Assembly (NCBI GenBank): GCA_018396435.1
Contig: JAGTRG010000010.1
Coordinates: 1 to 34,759 of the forward strand
Length of the DNA stretch: 34,759 nucleotides
Direction of reading: 5' to 3'
Source of the DNA: Candidatus Bathyarchaeota archaeon
Lineage (GTDB): Archaea > Thermoproteota > Bathyarchaeia > Bathyarchaeales > DTEX01
Shown here in pieces: positions 9,578 through 20,327 of the stretch (its first letter is position 1; each line of letters begins with the position of its first letter). The notes beneath the pieces are model-generated. The model saw nothing but the letters and a program-made list of their open reading frames with translations. It was not told the DNA's origin and made no database searches. The position numbers and the translations under genes are program-made.

Positions 9578-10348
9578 TTATCGAATTATTGCCTTTAGAT
9601 TCTCTATGCATCTTTTTACGCATTCTAATGGTGGATAGGCGTATGTCTCCTGCTCGATGATGTACCATTCTGTGCCGCCTATGGTTTCACAGAGCTTTAA
9701 GACTTCCTTCCATCTCATTTCGCCCTCTCCGATTAATGCGTTTTCATTTTTTGAGGAATACTCTTTAAGGTGCACGGTTACACTTCGCCCAGGATAACGC
9801 CTAATAATGTTTAACACATCCTCCGGGCTTACCCCGCCATGCATCGCATTTCCAGTGTCTAGCTGCATTATTACTTCCGGCTTAGCTGCATCAAAGAATA
9901 TACACCAAGGAATCTCCCCGTTTATCGGTTTAAACTCGATTGCATGATTGTGGTATCCTATGCGCATCCCTTCGGGCTTAAGTTTATCAGCGATCTCATT
10001 CATCAATTCAGCGGTTTTAAGCCACGCTGACTTGGAGTTTCTCATTTCTTCAGGTAGCCATGGCACTATAAGATACCTATTGCCCAATATACGGTTAAAC
10101 TCTATTGTCTCCTTTAGTTTTTCACCGATAAGCGTGTCTATACCTATATGTGTTCCAGCCACTTCGAGACCTAAATCTTCAAGTATCTTTTTCAACTCAT
10201 CGGCTGTTCGACCGTAATATCCAGCAAACTCCACGCCTTCATAACCCATTTTGGCTACAGCCTCAAGAGTCCCCTTCAAATCGCGTGCGCAATCCTCACG
10301 AACAGACCATAATTGCAGAGCAATTTTTATCCTCGCCATGCATCTCAC
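9578..10348 (-). CDS. Sugar phosphate isomerase/epimerase (xylose isomerase-like TIM barrel)
   Basis: IALQLWSVREDCARDLKGTLEAVAKMGYEGVEFAGYYG; YHNHAIEF; QLDTGNAMHGG; VHLKEY; IIEQE. Confidence 0.85.
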   Translation of the reverse strand: MRCMARIKIALQLWSVREDCARDLKGTLEAVAKMGYEGVEFAGYYGRTADELKKILEDLGLEVAGTHIGIDTLIGEKLKETIEFNRILGNRYLIVPWLPEEMRNSKSAWLKTAELMNEIADKLKPEGMRIGYHNHAIEFKPINGEIPWCIFFDAAKPEVIMQLDTGNAMHGGVSPEDVLNIIRRYPGRSVTVHLKEYSSKNENALIGEGEMRWKEVLKLCETIGGTEWYIIEQETYAYPPLECVKRCIENLKAIIR

Positions 10349-10427
10349 CTAAAGATAATTTCTTATAAAAGAATATTTATTTGTAGTCCTCATAATTATA
10401 AAAGCATTAAGAGCATAATCCTCAAAT

Positions 10428-11495
10428 ATGAAGGTGGTGTGGATGAGTAAGATTTTAAATCTCGGCGTTATCGGAGTCGGCGTCATCGGCAGATCCCATC
10501 TTCAAGCATCCATGAACCAGAAGAATGCTAGGGTAATAGCAATAGCCGATATAAACAAGGAAGCCCTTAAATCGGCTGCGGAAAGGTTCAAGATTGAAAA
10601 ATGCTTCACCGACTACCATGAACTTTTAGCCTTAAAAGACTTAGACGCCGTTGTCGTTTCAACTCCCCCATTTAATCATGCTGAAATAACTTGCGACGCA
10701 GCTTCAGCTGGCAAACATGTCTTATGCGAGAAACCCATGGCCATGAATTCTAAAGAGGCTGCTAAAATGGTTGAGGCATGCAACAAGGCCGGCGTAAAAC
10801 TCGGCATCTGCAGCGCCAGATCAAGGTTAATGCCTCATGCTGAAATGGCTAAAGAATATATTTCCAGTGGCAAGCTAGGCCGAGTCTACTATACAAGGTT
10901 CACCAGTATCCGACGGAGAGGGCGGCCCGGCATAGACATACTGAAAGAATCCAAATGGTTCTTAGATTCATCTAAGGCTGGCGGAGGCGCGCTGATGGAT
11001 ATCGGTTGCTATGACGTTGATCTCATGTTGTATCTGCTTGAAGATTTAAAACCGCTCTCTGTAAGCGCTATTACATTTAGAGGTGTTGGTGGAAGACTTA
11101 AGCTGGAAGCAAAATACGATGTGGAGGAGCACTCATCAGTTTTTGTTAGATTTAAGGATGGCTTAGCCTCATCTTTTGAGACAACGTGGGCAGCAAACCT
11201 CAACCCCTATCAAGAAGTGCTTATATTTGGTTCTAAAGGCGGGCTGATGCTTAACAGGCTTAGCCCATTCACCTATTTCAGCGAGAAGGATGGCAGAGGC
11301 ATGGCCTTATCCTACGATTTATCCATTGATTGGGGGTTAATTCAAAGTCTCCTAATCGAGGATTTTGCTAGGGCATGCTTAGAGGATAAGCCTCCAAAAA
11401 CCCCCGGCGAAGACGGCTTAAAAGTTATGCAGATAATTGAAATGGCTTATAAATCAGCCAGGTTGAATAGGGAAGTAAAAATAGACGAGATATGA
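10428..11495 (+). CDS. Gfo/Idh/MocA family oxidoreductase
   Basis: LGVIGVGVIGRSHLQA Rossmann motif, HVLCEKPMAMNSKEAAKMVEAC, GGGALMDIGCYDVDLMLYLL. Confidence 0.9.
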   Translation: MKVVWMSKILNLGVIGVGVIGRSHLQASMNQKNARVIAIADINKEALKSAAERFKIEKCFTDYHELLALKDLDAVVVSTPPFNHAEITCDAASAGKHVLCEKPMAMNSKEAAKMVEACNKAGVKLGICSARSRLMPHAEMAKEYISSGKLGRVYYTRFTSIRRRGRPGIDILKESKWFLDSSKAGGGALMDIGCYDVDLMLYLLEDLKPLSVSAITFRGVGGRLKLEAKYDVEEHSSVFVRFKDGLASSFETTWAANLNPYQEVLIFGSKGGLMLNRLSPFTYFSEKDGRGMALSYDLSIDWGLIQSLLIEDFARACLEDKPPKTPGEDGLKVMQIIEMAYKSARLNREVKIDEI

Positions 11496-11604
11496 TCAGA
11501 AAACCTCGCTTTATTCGCTTCTTCCATTAAATATTTTTTTATTTTTTCCAAAAAGTTTTTGGGCATGTAAAACTGTTAATTATTACCTTCAGAGGCAGTA
11601 TCTA

Positions 11605-12603
11605 ATGGACCTTGCCGTTCAGATTAATGATCTTGTTAAAGTTTATGATGGTAAAGTAAGAGCCTTAGATGGGGTTAACTTAACCGTTGAGACCGGCAAA
11701 TCCTTCGCACTGCTGGGGCCTAACGGCGCTGGAAAGACCACGCTGATGAGAATTCTGACAACTCAAATTAAGCCCACATCGGGAGAAGCCCACGTTTTCG
11801 GCCTTAATGTTGTTCATGAGGGAAGTAAGGTTAGAGAACTGATAAGTTATATTCCGCAGGAAATGAGCGTCTGGACGGATATTAGCGGTTACGAGAATCT
11901 TTTAGTATATGCAAAAATTTTTGACATACCGCATCATGAAAGGGAAAAACTGATCCATGAAGCGCTGGAAAATATGGGTCTTATTGGTGTTAAAGATGAT
12001 CTGGTTAGAACGTATTCCGGCGGGATGATAAGGAGACTTGAAATAGCATGCGCCATGCTCATTAAACCGAGAATTATGTTTTTAGATGAGCCCACTATTG
12101 GTTTAGACCCCGCGGCCAGAAAGGCTGTTTGGGAGAGGCTTAATGTTTTCAAAAAGGATTATGAGGTAACGATATTTTTTAATACGCACTATATGGATGA
12201 GGCTGACTTATATGCGGATGAGATAGCTATCATTAGCCAGGGAAAAATAGTGGCGAGGGGCACAAGCGAGGGCCTTAAGCATTCGTTAGGTGGCGAACTC
12301 ATAACATTCACTGTGGAAAAAATCCCTATTAACGCTGAAAACCTTGGAGAGATACGGAAACTGCATTTTGTTAAAGACATATCTATCGAAGACACGAGCA
12401 TAAGCATACTTGTTCATAATGCAGAGGATTCATTACCCTACATCATGGACGTTCTGAGAAATGAAAGAATGCCTGTGAGCAAGGTTTCCATATCTAAGCC
12501 CACTCTAGACGATGTTTTCTTAAAGTACGCTGGAATGAGGTTTGAAGAAAAAGGCAGAATCAGCGATGTGGTGCATACTAGACGTATGATTAGGAGGGGA
12601 TGA
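11605..12603 (+). CDS. ABC transporter ATP-binding protein, DrrA-type
   Basis: GPNGAGKTTLMRIL, YSGGMIRRLEIACAML, IMFLDEPTIGLDP; TRP-independent DrrA-like C-terminus. Confidence 0.9.
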   Translation: MDLAVQINDLVKVYDGKVRALDGVNLTVETGKSFALLGPNGAGKTTLMRILTTQIKPTSGEAHVFGLNVVHEGSKVRELISYIPQEMSVWTDISGYENLLVYAKIFDIPHHEREKLIHEALENMGLIGVKDDLVRTYSGGMIRRLEIACAMLIKPRIMFLDEPTIGLDPAARKAVWERLNVFKKDYEVTIFFNTHYMDEADLYADEIAIISQGKIVARGTSEGLKHSLGGELITFTVEKIPINAENLGEIRKLHFVKDISIEDTSISILVHNAEDSLPYIMDVLRNERMPVSKVSISKPTLDDVFLKYAGMRFEEKGRISDVVHTRRMIRRG

Positions 12604-13370
12604 GAATGTTAAAAGCCCTGAAAAATATGCTGGTTATGATCGAACTTGAAATGAGAAGGTTGTGGCATGACAGGACGGAAATATATTCGAGGGCAATTCA
12701 GCCGATCCTTTGGATGACGATATATGGTCCAGTAATGGGCAGTGCTAGAGCTATACCAACAGGCGGAGTGCCGTATACAGATTTCATCACACCAGGCGTT
12801 ATGATACAAACAACAACCTTCGTCAGCATACTCTATGGGTTAACAATGGTATGGGAGCGGGACTCAGGCATTCTGAAGAAACTGCTCGTTACACCAGCGC
12901 CTAGATATTCCGTTGTGGTTGGCAGATCCATGGCTTCAGGCGTGAGGGCAATATTTCAGGCCTTAATAATCTTGCCAATAGCCTTTGCTATCGGCGTAAG
13001 GTTCGTGCCAAATCCAACCTATTTCCTTCTAGCCCTTATAGTAATATTTTTTGCTTCCGGAGGGTTCGCAGCAACCTCGATTCTCATAGCTTCCTTTATG
13101 AAGACCAGAGAAAGATTTATGGGTATAGGTCAAGCAATCACCATGCCCCTCTTCTTTGCAAGTAACGCTTTATATCCGCTTCAGATGATGCCGTCAATAC
13201 TTAGGGAATTCTCAGCATATAACCCCCTAAGCTATGTTGTTGACGCTGTAAGAGGGTTGCTGATAACAGGAAACCTCTCAAGCCTTCTAATAGATCTTGT
13301 TGCAATAGCAATTTTCAACATTACAATGTTCACTCTGGCTTCAGTGAGCTTACGCCGCATAATTGAGTGA
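12600..13370 (+). CDS. ABC-2 type permease (DrrB-like)
   Basis: 256 aa with multiple TM segments; YTDFITPGVMIQTTTFVSILYGLTMVWERDSGILKKLLVTP; 4-nt overlap with upstream ATPase. Confidence 0.88.
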   Translation: MRMLKALKNMLVMIELEMRRLWHDRTEIYSRAIQPILWMTIYGPVMGSARAIPTGGVPYTDFITPGVMIQTTTFVSILYGLTMVWERDSGILKKLLVTPAPRYSVVVGRSMASGVRAIFQALIILPIAFAIGVRFVPNPTYFLLALIVIFFASGGFAATSILIASFMKTRERFMGIGQAITMPLFFASNALYPLQMMPSILREFSAYNPLSYVVDAVRGLLITGNLSSLLIDLVAIAIFNITMFTLASVSLRRIIE

Positions 13371-13396
13371 GGTCGCCACCGAGAAGATATTAACTG

Positions 13397-14125
13397 TCAG
13401 GAGAAAACCGCCCTTAATGCAACCACCATATTCCTTGCCGAGATTAAAAGGACCGTTATAGAAGCCGTGCAAAGTACTATGAACAGAAAATATCTATACG
13501 GTCTTTCGGGGGATAGCCATTTAGTAACCTTTAATCTCAAGAATGGAATCATAAAGGGCACTTTCCCACAGTATTTACCGTATTCCTCACTGTAAGTTTT
13601 AAGTAAGGTTCTCTCCTCTAGGCTCGCTAATATCAGATAGCCGAATAAGAGAGTTAACCATGCTATAAGTGAGGCCGGCCTGAGGGATCTAATTGATATC
13701 CCAAGCGTCAAAATAATTATTCCTAAATATTGCGGGTGTCTAACAACCCCATAAATTCCATGCGTGATTAAACCCTTCTTCAGGTTTTTTAACCATGTGA
13801 CGAACGCTATAATGAAGATGAGTAAGCCGGCAACTAAAAGGGAGAAATCTAAAATTCCCCACCCGAAAAGTGATGGAAGAAAAATATTGTCTTCTACCCG
13901 AAAGATGTAAGTTAGCCAATATAGACTTTCGCCGGGATGGAATGGATCAGGTATATCCTTCAGAAGAGTCCAGGGATATGTGAGAATAAAATAGGCGCCG
14001 AATGGTAAAAACATTATGAAAAACAGCGGATTAAAAATTACCGTTATTGAGGGCACGATATTCAGTAAGGCTAAAATTCCCGCCAAGATTCTATGCAGCA
14101 TGCTTTTGAACTTCAACTTTTTCAC
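13397..14125 (-). CDS. Isoprenylcysteine carboxyl methyltransferase / phospholipid methyltransferase-like membrane protein
   Basis: Multi-TM protein with GIYGVVRHPQYLGIIILTLG and LEERTLLKTYSEEYGKYCGKVPFMIPF, typical of ICMT/PEMT-like family. Confidence 0.75.
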   Translation of the reverse strand: MKKLKFKSMLHRILAGILALLNIVPSITVIFNPLFFIMFLPFGAYFILTYPWTLLKDIPDPFHPGESLYWLTYIFRVEDNIFLPSLFGWGILDFSLLVAGLLIFIIAFVTWLKNLKKGLITHGIYGVVRHPQYLGIIILTLGISIRSLRPASLIAWLTLLFGYLILASLEERTLLKTYSEEYGKYCGKVPFMIPFLRLKVTKWLSPERPYRYFLFIVLCTASITVLLISARNMVVALRAVFS

Positions 14126-14233
14126 CAGAGTCTTTAAGCGTACTTCTTCTATAATGGTAGGAGGGATAATATTAAACTATAGATTAGAACAGCGTTTAAA
14201 AATGAAAAAGAACTTGACATCGATTTCATTTTG

Positions 14234-14518
14234 CTAAATGATCCCGGTTGCGGATTCACCCAGCACGTTTTTTCTCATCTTTCTTCTAAGCCAGGCAACA
14301 ATAAATTCCTCAATCCTTTCTTTGTTGTATGGATCTTGCCAAGCGCTTTCAAGCGCTTCGCAAACATTCAGCCCGCCAGCCAGGCCAAAATAGTTTAGCA
14401 GCTCCATATAGAGGCGGTCTTTCTCGGATTCGCTGAGGCTGACTCTGAGTCCGCTTTTACTTAAAACTTCATTAAGCATTAATGTGAAGATTAGCCTGCT
14501 CATCCTTAAACACCCCAC
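14234..14518 (-). CDS. Conserved-looking small protein of unknown function
   Basis: 94 aa ORF co-directional with and 30 nt downstream of the PEPCK gene; probable start at M6. Confidence 0.5.
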   Translation of the reverse strand: MGCLRMSRLIFTLMLNEVLSKSGLRVSLSESEKDRLYMELLNYFGLAGGLNVCEALESAWQDPYNKERIEEFIVAWLRRKMRKNVLGESATGII

Positions 14519-14547
14519 CCAACTAAAATAATGGTGGAAAGGGGGGA

Positions 14548-16464
14548 TTAAAGTTTTACTTCAACTAACAATTCTTCCTTAAATCTGTCTGGCGGTATAT
14601 AGTTTCCGAAGAGCTCCCTAGCCTTAATTAAGCGCTTGGCTTGTTCATCCAATATTTGAAAGAGCTCCTCTGGCGTGTCTGAGACCTGGGTTGTCCAAAA
14701 CTCCTTCACCCGCTCAATTTTACGCAGATTTTCTGGAACGCGTATAGTGAACTGTCTCATATAATCCTCCTTTGTATATTTTCTATTCAGCACTCGCATA
14801 AATAGGTCAGCCAGATCCTCATATTTTGGGATTAGACCGGTTGGAGTCTCTATGGCGCCCACATCATTATGCACGCGGAGTTCTATCCACTTCGCCCAGA
14901 CATGCTTATCTCTACGGTCATTTAGGAACTCACCAGTTTTTAAGTCGCGCAGAAAGTAGTTTGCTCCAAATATTAATGGCGGCTTCTTAAGGCGCTTACC
15001 AAACTCCAGATAATGCTTTACGTATCGACCGAGCGGTATGGAAACAAAGTCTTGTATGCTCATCACGTTTATTTCATATTTGCCCTTCTCCTCAGTTATG
15101 GCGAACGTTGTCTCAGTCTCCAACGAAGCTCCATAAGCGATTATCCCGTGTTCCCAGCTGAAAGCCTGCTGTATGGGCACGTAAGCCCTATAATCGCGGC
15201 CCCCATATATTATGGCGCCCAACTCAACTCCTAAAGGATTATCTAATTCCGGATCGCAGTTTGGCAATGCTTTAAGGGATATCGTGTAGCGGGCGTTCTC
15301 ACTTGCTGGAGGTATCTCTTTACCATTTAATCCCACCTTACCTTTAAACCATCTTCCAGAGAAATTTACTCCCTCATCTGGAAGATTGCATCCCATGCCG
15401 AGCCACCATGGCTTAGCATCTTTAATCAGGGCATTTGAGAATATTATCTCGTTTGGGCTATTAAGCAAATTATAAATTAGCGGATCATCAGTCGGGTTAA
15501 TGTTTTGAAGAATGCCGAAGATTCCGGCTTCAGCATTTACTGCCCGGCAGACCCCATCGATATTGCGTACATAGGCGATGTCGTCAGCAAGTATTGTTTC
15601 CCCCGGAAGCATAGCCGTTGAGGTTTTACCGCATGCGCTTGGAAAGGCCCCTCCAATATAAGTTTTCCTACAGCCTGGACCATGAACGCCCATTATCATA
15701 AAGTGCTCTGCAAGCCAACCCTCCCGATAGGCTTTGCAAATTGCCAGGCGCAGCGCGAGCTTCTTGAAGCCCACGGAGTTGCCAGCGTATTGGGTATTAA
15801 CGCTATAGACAGTGTTTGTCAAGTAATCAATGTAGATGCGCTTCTTATCATGATCAATGCTTATCATCCTCTCATTCATCCTTCCAGCCGAATGTAAAGT
15901 CTTAAAGAAGTCAGTGTCGACGCTCACATTGAGAAAAGTCTCATAGCCGCTTCTATAAAGTAGGCTTACAGAATGGGCTACATACCAAGAATCCGTGCAC
16001 TCCATACATGGAATCGTGAATATGGAGTTGGCTGGGCCCAGAATTAGGAACCTGACTATCATTGTACGCCCAGCCATCGAACCCCTAAGCAGATTCAAAA
16101 TCTCATTTAACCCCTCATCCCTATCAATCTGCTTTAGAGCTGGGCTTAAAGAATTTCCCTTAGGAACAAGAAACTTTGTTATCTCGCGATCTCGCCCTTG
16201 ATCATAGTATCCATCGAAATGATAAGTGTGTCCAGGCGTCGCTAAGGCAGCGCACTCCTCACCGCTGGCAATCGCCATATGCTTAATATGCGCAATCTCA
16301 TCAGGCGTGTCGCTGCAGATAAAGATGTCTTTGGGATTGCAGAGCTCAGCAGCTTCAGCAACGAACTGGTGGACTTTGGGGTTAGGTATCGCACGCAGCT
16401 TCTCGAAGTTATCCCAATCCATTCTGTGCTTTAGTGCTTCTAGGTATATGTTTATCCTCTGCAT
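14548..16464 (-). CDS. pckG: Phosphoenolpyruvate carboxykinase (GTP)
   Basis: 638 aa; GAFPSACGKTSTAMLPGETILADDIAYVRN, FGANYFLRDLKTGEFLNDRRDKHVWAKWIELRVH match GTP-type PEPCK. Confidence 0.93.
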   Translation of the reverse strand: MQRINIYLEALKHRMDWDNFEKLRAIPNPKVHQFVAEAAELCNPKDIFICSDTPDEIAHIKHMAIASGEECAALATPGHTYHFDGYYDQGRDREITKFLVPKGNSLSPALKQIDRDEGLNEILNLLRGSMAGRTMIVRFLILGPANSIFTIPCMECTDSWYVAHSVSLLYRSGYETFLNVSVDTDFFKTLHSAGRMNERMISIDHDKKRIYIDYLTNTVYSVNTQYAGNSVGFKKLALRLAICKAYREGWLAEHFMIMGVHGPGCRKTYIGGAFPSACGKTSTAMLPGETILADDIAYVRNIDGVCRAVNAEAGIFGILQNINPTDDPLIYNLLNSPNEIIFSNALIKDAKPWWLGMGCNLPDEGVNFSGRWFKGKVGLNGKEIPPASENARYTISLKALPNCDPELDNPLGVELGAIIYGGRDYRAYVPIQQAFSWEHGIIAYGASLETETTFAITEEKGKYEINVMSIQDFVSIPLGRYVKHYLEFGKRLKKPPLIFGANYFLRDLKTGEFLNDRRDKHVWAKWIELRVHNDVGAIETPTGLIPKYEDLADLFMRVLNRKYTKEDYMRQFTIRVPENLRKIERVKEFWTTQVSDTPEELFQILDEQAKRLIKARELFGNYIPPDRFKEELLVEVKL

Positions 16465-16648
16465 TTCTCTAATTCTATCCTCCTCTTCTCCGGGGGATCC
16501 TTAAATCAGCCTCCTGTTCACCATCTCCAGATTTTGCCCGCCGAGTTCACCTAGTCTCCTATGATTATGAGAGCATGTATATAAATTTTACTTAAATCGA
16601 TAAATAATTACGAAAAACGTAAAATTTGACCATGACCCTAAAATTGAA

Positions 16649-17488
16649 TTACGTAACCTTTAATCCCTTATCTCCCAGAATACTGTTTATTACGAGCTGG
16701 GCTACCTTAGCTCCGCTAAGCAGCATCCCCCCAAATATTGGACCCATACGCGGGGTCTGGTCTATTGCCGCAACAGCCATGCCGGCGACGAATAGGCCCG
16801 GACAGACCTCCCTTGTGCCCTCAACAGTTAACCTCTCAGCATGCGATGACCACATTGACTTCTCTCCCCTGATAGCTATGTTCAGCTCCGGAATTTTTCT
16901 GGAGGCAACCGATAGAACTTCCGCATCGTGACCAGTGCAGTCTACAACAGCCTTCGCCTTGACCCCAAGTGGATCAACATGTAAACCAGCCATTATAACC
17001 GATGTCCACTGAACCACTACACCGACGATTTTAGGCGGCTCCTCCCTATAAATTAGGTCGTCAACAGTTACGCCCAAAATTATCTTTGCTCCAGCATCGA
17101 TGGCCTTGGACGCTAATTTAGCCATCAAATCGGCTGCGTCAACAATAAATAATCCCTCCTCCAGCTGCTCTAATTTACAGCCAGCCTCTTTGAGAATTCT
17201 ATCAGCCGGCGATTCAACAACGATTTTATGGAGCTGCATTCCACCGCCTCCAATCCCACCTCCGAAAGAAAGCCTCCTTTCGAATACAACCGTTTTTAGC
17301 CCGGCTTTCGCCATGTACATAGCAGCGGTTAACCCTGATGGCCCGGCGCCAACCACCACTACGTCTGTTTCAGCGATATTCATCCAGTCTTCCATGGCTT
17401 TCTGTATTATTGCCCTGGTTATTACATGCTCATCAATTTCCCTTATCTTCATGCTCATATGAATCATCCCCTTCTTTTTCATTTCCAA
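16649..17488 (-). CDS. thi4: Thi4-family thiazole synthase (archaeal sulfide-dependent type)
   Basis: [85 protein letters not shown]. Confidence 0.9.
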   Translation of the reverse strand: MEMKKKGMIHMSMKIREIDEHVITRAIIQKAMEDWMNIAETDVVVVGAGPSGLTAAMYMAKAGLKTVVFERRLSFGGGIGGGGMQLHKIVVESPADRILKEAGCKLEQLEEGLFIVDAADLMAKLASKAIDAGAKIILGVTVDDLIYREEPPKIVGVVVQWTSVIMAGLHVDPLGVKAKAVVDCTGHDAEVLSVASRKIPELNIAIRGEKSMWSSHAERLTVEGTREVCPGLFVAGMAVAAIDQTPRMGPIFGGMLLSGAKVAQLVINSILGDKGLKVT

Positions 17489-17568
17489 TTATTTCCAAAT
17501 TGCATTTTTGGCTTACAATATTCTGAAGCCGTTTAATTTAACCTTTTTGTGGAATAATTTTTTATCTT

Positions 17569-17895
17569 CTATTTTTTAGTGGTTTTGCCTTGTATAGATA
17601 GGCATATTTCGCAAATTTTCAGCATTATTTCCTCCGAACTTACATTTTCACTTGCTATTTTATTCGCAATTTCTCTCGCCGCTTCCTGAATTACGGGCAA
17701 CATGTTCTCAAACTGTGTTAAGCCTTTATGCCCACGCTTTAAACGGAGATATTGGCTTATAGCCGCCTGTGTGGTTCCAAGCTTCTCTGCAACCTCAACC
17801 TGCGTAAGCCTATGCTTTTCAATAAGTTCCCTAGCGATGTAGGATCTTAATATTGGAATTATTCGCCGCCCAATTGATTCGCATGGTGGATACGT
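17569..17895 (-). CDS. HTH (XRE-like, COG2522-type) regulator reading frame, not in ORF track; no canonical start codon
   Basis: Manual minus-strand translation between TAA (17896-17898) and TAG (17569-17571): TYPPCESIGRRIIPILRSYIARELIEKHRLTQVEVAEKLGTTQAAISQYLRLKRGHKGLTQFENMLPVIQEAAREIANKIASENVSSEEIMLKICEICLSIQGKTTKK. Confidence 0.75.
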   Translation of the reverse strand, partial: TYPPCESIGRRIIPILRSYIARELIEKHRLTQVEVAEKLGTTQAAISQYLRLKRGHKGLTQFENMLPVIQEAAREIANKIASENVSSEEIMLKICEICLSIQGKTTKK

Positions 17896-17900
17896 TTATC

Positions 17901-18098
17901 TCACCCAAAGAAGGATATAACACGCTTATAGTAATTAACTTTTTCTATCCTAAAACTGGAACTGGAGCGGAACATTTCAAGCGTGAAGCCTTGTTTTAAT
18001 ATCTGAACTTCCCATTTTCCCCTATATCTTATATCTAAATCAGGCAAACAATCGCTGTTTACATCTGCCACCGCAAGCGCTACAAACTTAAACTTCTG
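17901..18098 (-). pseudogene. Possible FG-GAP/VCBS-like repeat fragment
   Basis: Open minus-strand frame QKFKFVALAVADVNSDCLPDLDIRYRGKWEVQILKQGFTLEMFRSSSSFRIEKVNYYKRVISFFG with DVNSDCLPD loop; no surrounding gene. Confidence 0.3.
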
Positions 18099-18102
18099 TT
18101 AC

Positions 18103-20049
18103 TTAATGCTCTAATAAATTTAATGTCGCTAAAATTCTATAGGCTAATCCGCCCACGCTGATCGCGAGTATTATCTCAAGCAAAGATATCATTGCGGCTT
18201 TTTTCCGTCCAAACTCTTTTGAGCATGCCGCTATGGTTGCTACGCATGGCACATAAAGCATCACCACTAAAGTGAAGACGAAAATTTGTAACGGCGTTAA
18301 GACCTCTTGAAAATTTGTTGTTCCAAGTAACGTTGCAAGAATTACCAGCGTAAGTTCTTTTCTCAATATTCCGAATATTAATGTTACACCGGTGATTTCA
18401 GGCAGCCCAAGCCAAGTGACCGTTACAGGATTTAGAAATCTTGAAATTGGCTCTAAAAGATTAAAAATTTCCGCGAGCTTAATTATTAGTCCGCTTACAA
18501 TTATAAGTGGGAAGGATATTTTGAGAAATTCCTCAAGTCTAAACCATGTTTGCTTAATTACGGTTTTAAAATGCGGAAGCCTATAATCCGGCATCTCCAT
18601 TATTAAGGCCGTTGGCTCCCCGGGAAGGACTTTAAACGCTAGCTCCCCCAGCAGGAAAACTATTATAAGGTCAATGACGTACAGCGTTAATGCCCAGTAA
18701 AACCCGAGAAAGCTTCCAACAAGCCCAAGTATTACAATTGTTCTTGCAGCGCACGGTATTAGTGTGACGACGAAGCCTGTGAGAAGCCTCTCTCTTTCCG
18801 TCTCCATTATTCTGCATCCTAGGCATGCGGGAACATTACATCCGTAACCAAGCATCAGGGGGATGAAGGCTTTACCATGTAAGCCCATTTTATGCATTAA
18901 GGTGTCTGTTAGAAAGGCTGCTCGGGCAAGGTAGCCTGAATCTTCAAGAATATATAAAATTAGGTAAAATGGGATTATATATGGCAGGGCGATGGTAATG
19001 TTGGCTATTACGCCCTCTATAATCCCGCCCCAAATTATCTCCTTAAGCGGGTTTAATCCAAAAAGTTGTTCAAAAAGCGGTTCATACCCGTAGAGTAGGC
19101 CATTAAGAAATTCCGACATGTAACCTCCGAACACGAAGATTACGTTGAAAATTCCAAGAACAATCAGGATCATTATTGGATAGCCTAGAACCCTATGGGT
19201 TGTCACTTCATGCAGCCTCTCGCCTAACTGGGGCTTTATTCTTGGCAGAATCCGCTGAACTTCCCTCGCAATTTTGCCAGCAACCTCATAACGTTCAGAT
19301 ACAACCACTGTTGGGCAGGGGTGACCGTGAATCTCCTCAATTTCCCTAGCGAGGTTTTCAGCCGTCTGCAGAATTTCAGGGCTTAAGTCGTATATTTCCT
19401 TCTTAACTTGCTCATCGCCCTCTAGAAGTTTTATTACCGTCCATCTGGCTGGATATTTAAGCCGTATTTTTCCTAGAGCCTCCGTTAGCCGGCGAATTCT
19501 TTCCTCGATTTCTTCACCATAACTTATCACCGACGGCTTCGCTGCACCTTTCTCAATGACTTCAACGGCTTTTTCAAGCAGCTCGTATATTCCTTTCCCT
19601 TTTATGGCGATTGTTGGGACAACGCTCACTCCAAGTTTTTCTTCAAGCCTTTTAAGGTCTATTTTTATCCCTTTCTTCTCAGCCATATCGATTTGATTTA
19701 GGGCTATAATAAGCGGGGTTTCAAGCTCCAGTAACTGTAGGGTGAAGAAAAGGTTTCTCTCAAGGGCAGACGCATCTACAACGTTTATGACCAGATCTGG
19801 TTTCTCATCAACTATGTACTCTCTAGAAACAATTTCCTCCAGCGAGAAGGTTGATAGCGAGTAGATTCCTGGTAAATCAATAATATCTACGGTATAGCCC
19901 TTAAAGTGAAGAGTGCCCTCAGCCTTTTCAACAGTCTTACCGGGCCAGTTTCCAATGTGCTGATGCAAACCAGTCAGCTGATTAAATATTACAGACTTGC
20001 CAACATTCGCGTTTCCCGCTAATGCGATCTTCAGCTTTTTTTCTGTCAC
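18103..20049 (-). CDS. feoB: Ferrous iron transport protein B
   Basis: N-terminal GTPase [35 protein letters not shown], then multi-TM Gate/Nucleoside_recog regions ([31 protein letters not shown]). Confidence 0.95.
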   Translation of the reverse strand: MTEKKLKIALAGNANVGKSVIFNQLTGLHQHIGNWPGKTVEKAEGTLHFKGYTVDIIDLPGIYSLSTFSLEEIVSREYIVDEKPDLVINVVDASALERNLFFTLQLLELETPLIIALNQIDMAEKKGIKIDLKRLEEKLGVSVVPTIAIKGKGIYELLEKAVEVIEKGAAKPSVISYGEEIEERIRRLTEALGKIRLKYPARWTVIKLLEGDEQVKKEIYDLSPEILQTAENLAREIEEIHGHPCPTVVVSERYEVAGKIAREVQRILPRIKPQLGERLHEVTTHRVLGYPIMILIVLGIFNVIFVFGGYMSEFLNGLLYGYEPLFEQLFGLNPLKEIIWGGIIEGVIANITIALPYIIPFYLILYILEDSGYLARAAFLTDTLMHKMGLHGKAFIPLMLGYGCNVPACLGCRIMETERERLLTGFVVTLIPCAARTIVILGLVGSFLGFYWALTLYVIDLIIVFLLGELAFKVLPGEPTALIMEMPDYRLPHFKTVIKQTWFRLEEFLKISFPLIIVSGLIIKLAEIFNLLEPISRFLNPVTVTWLGLPEITGVTLIFGILRKELTLVILATLLGTTNFQEVLTPLQIFVFTLVVMLYVPCVATIAACSKEFGRKKAAMISLLEIILAISVGGLAYRILATLNLLEH

Positions 20050-20327
20050 TTTTGAACCTCTACTAGAATCTTTTCAGCCATCCCTCTGCCGATTGCCAGC
20101 CGGTAGCCTCTCACATTAATTTCAATCGGTCCGTGAAAGGGCGCCGACTTAACAACAGTTATCTTTGTGCCGGGTGTTAAGCCCATGTCCATAAGTCTCT
20201 TTTGAAGCCCGTAACCTCCGCCTTTTCCCCATCCAAAGCCGGCTCTTATTGATGTGATTACCCCGCTTTCACCTTCTCTCAACGCTGTGAGCGGCAGCTC
20301 CATCTCAACCACCTCTAAAGTCAACAT
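20046..20327 (-). CDS. feoA: FeoA family protein
   Basis: PLTALREGESGVITSI...LQKRLMDMGLTPGTKITVVKSAPFHGPIEINVRGYRLAIGRGMAEKI; overlaps feoB start by 4 nt. Confidence 0.93.
   Translation of the reverse strand: MLTLEVVEMELPLTALREGESGVITSIRAGFGWGKGGGYGLQKRLMDMGLTPGTKITVVKSAPFHGPIEINVRGYRLAIGRGMAEKILVEVQK

Noticed and set aside
15013-17526. Plus-strand ORFs opposite PEPCK and Thi4
   Set aside because: Antisense to highly conserved enzymes; no domains.
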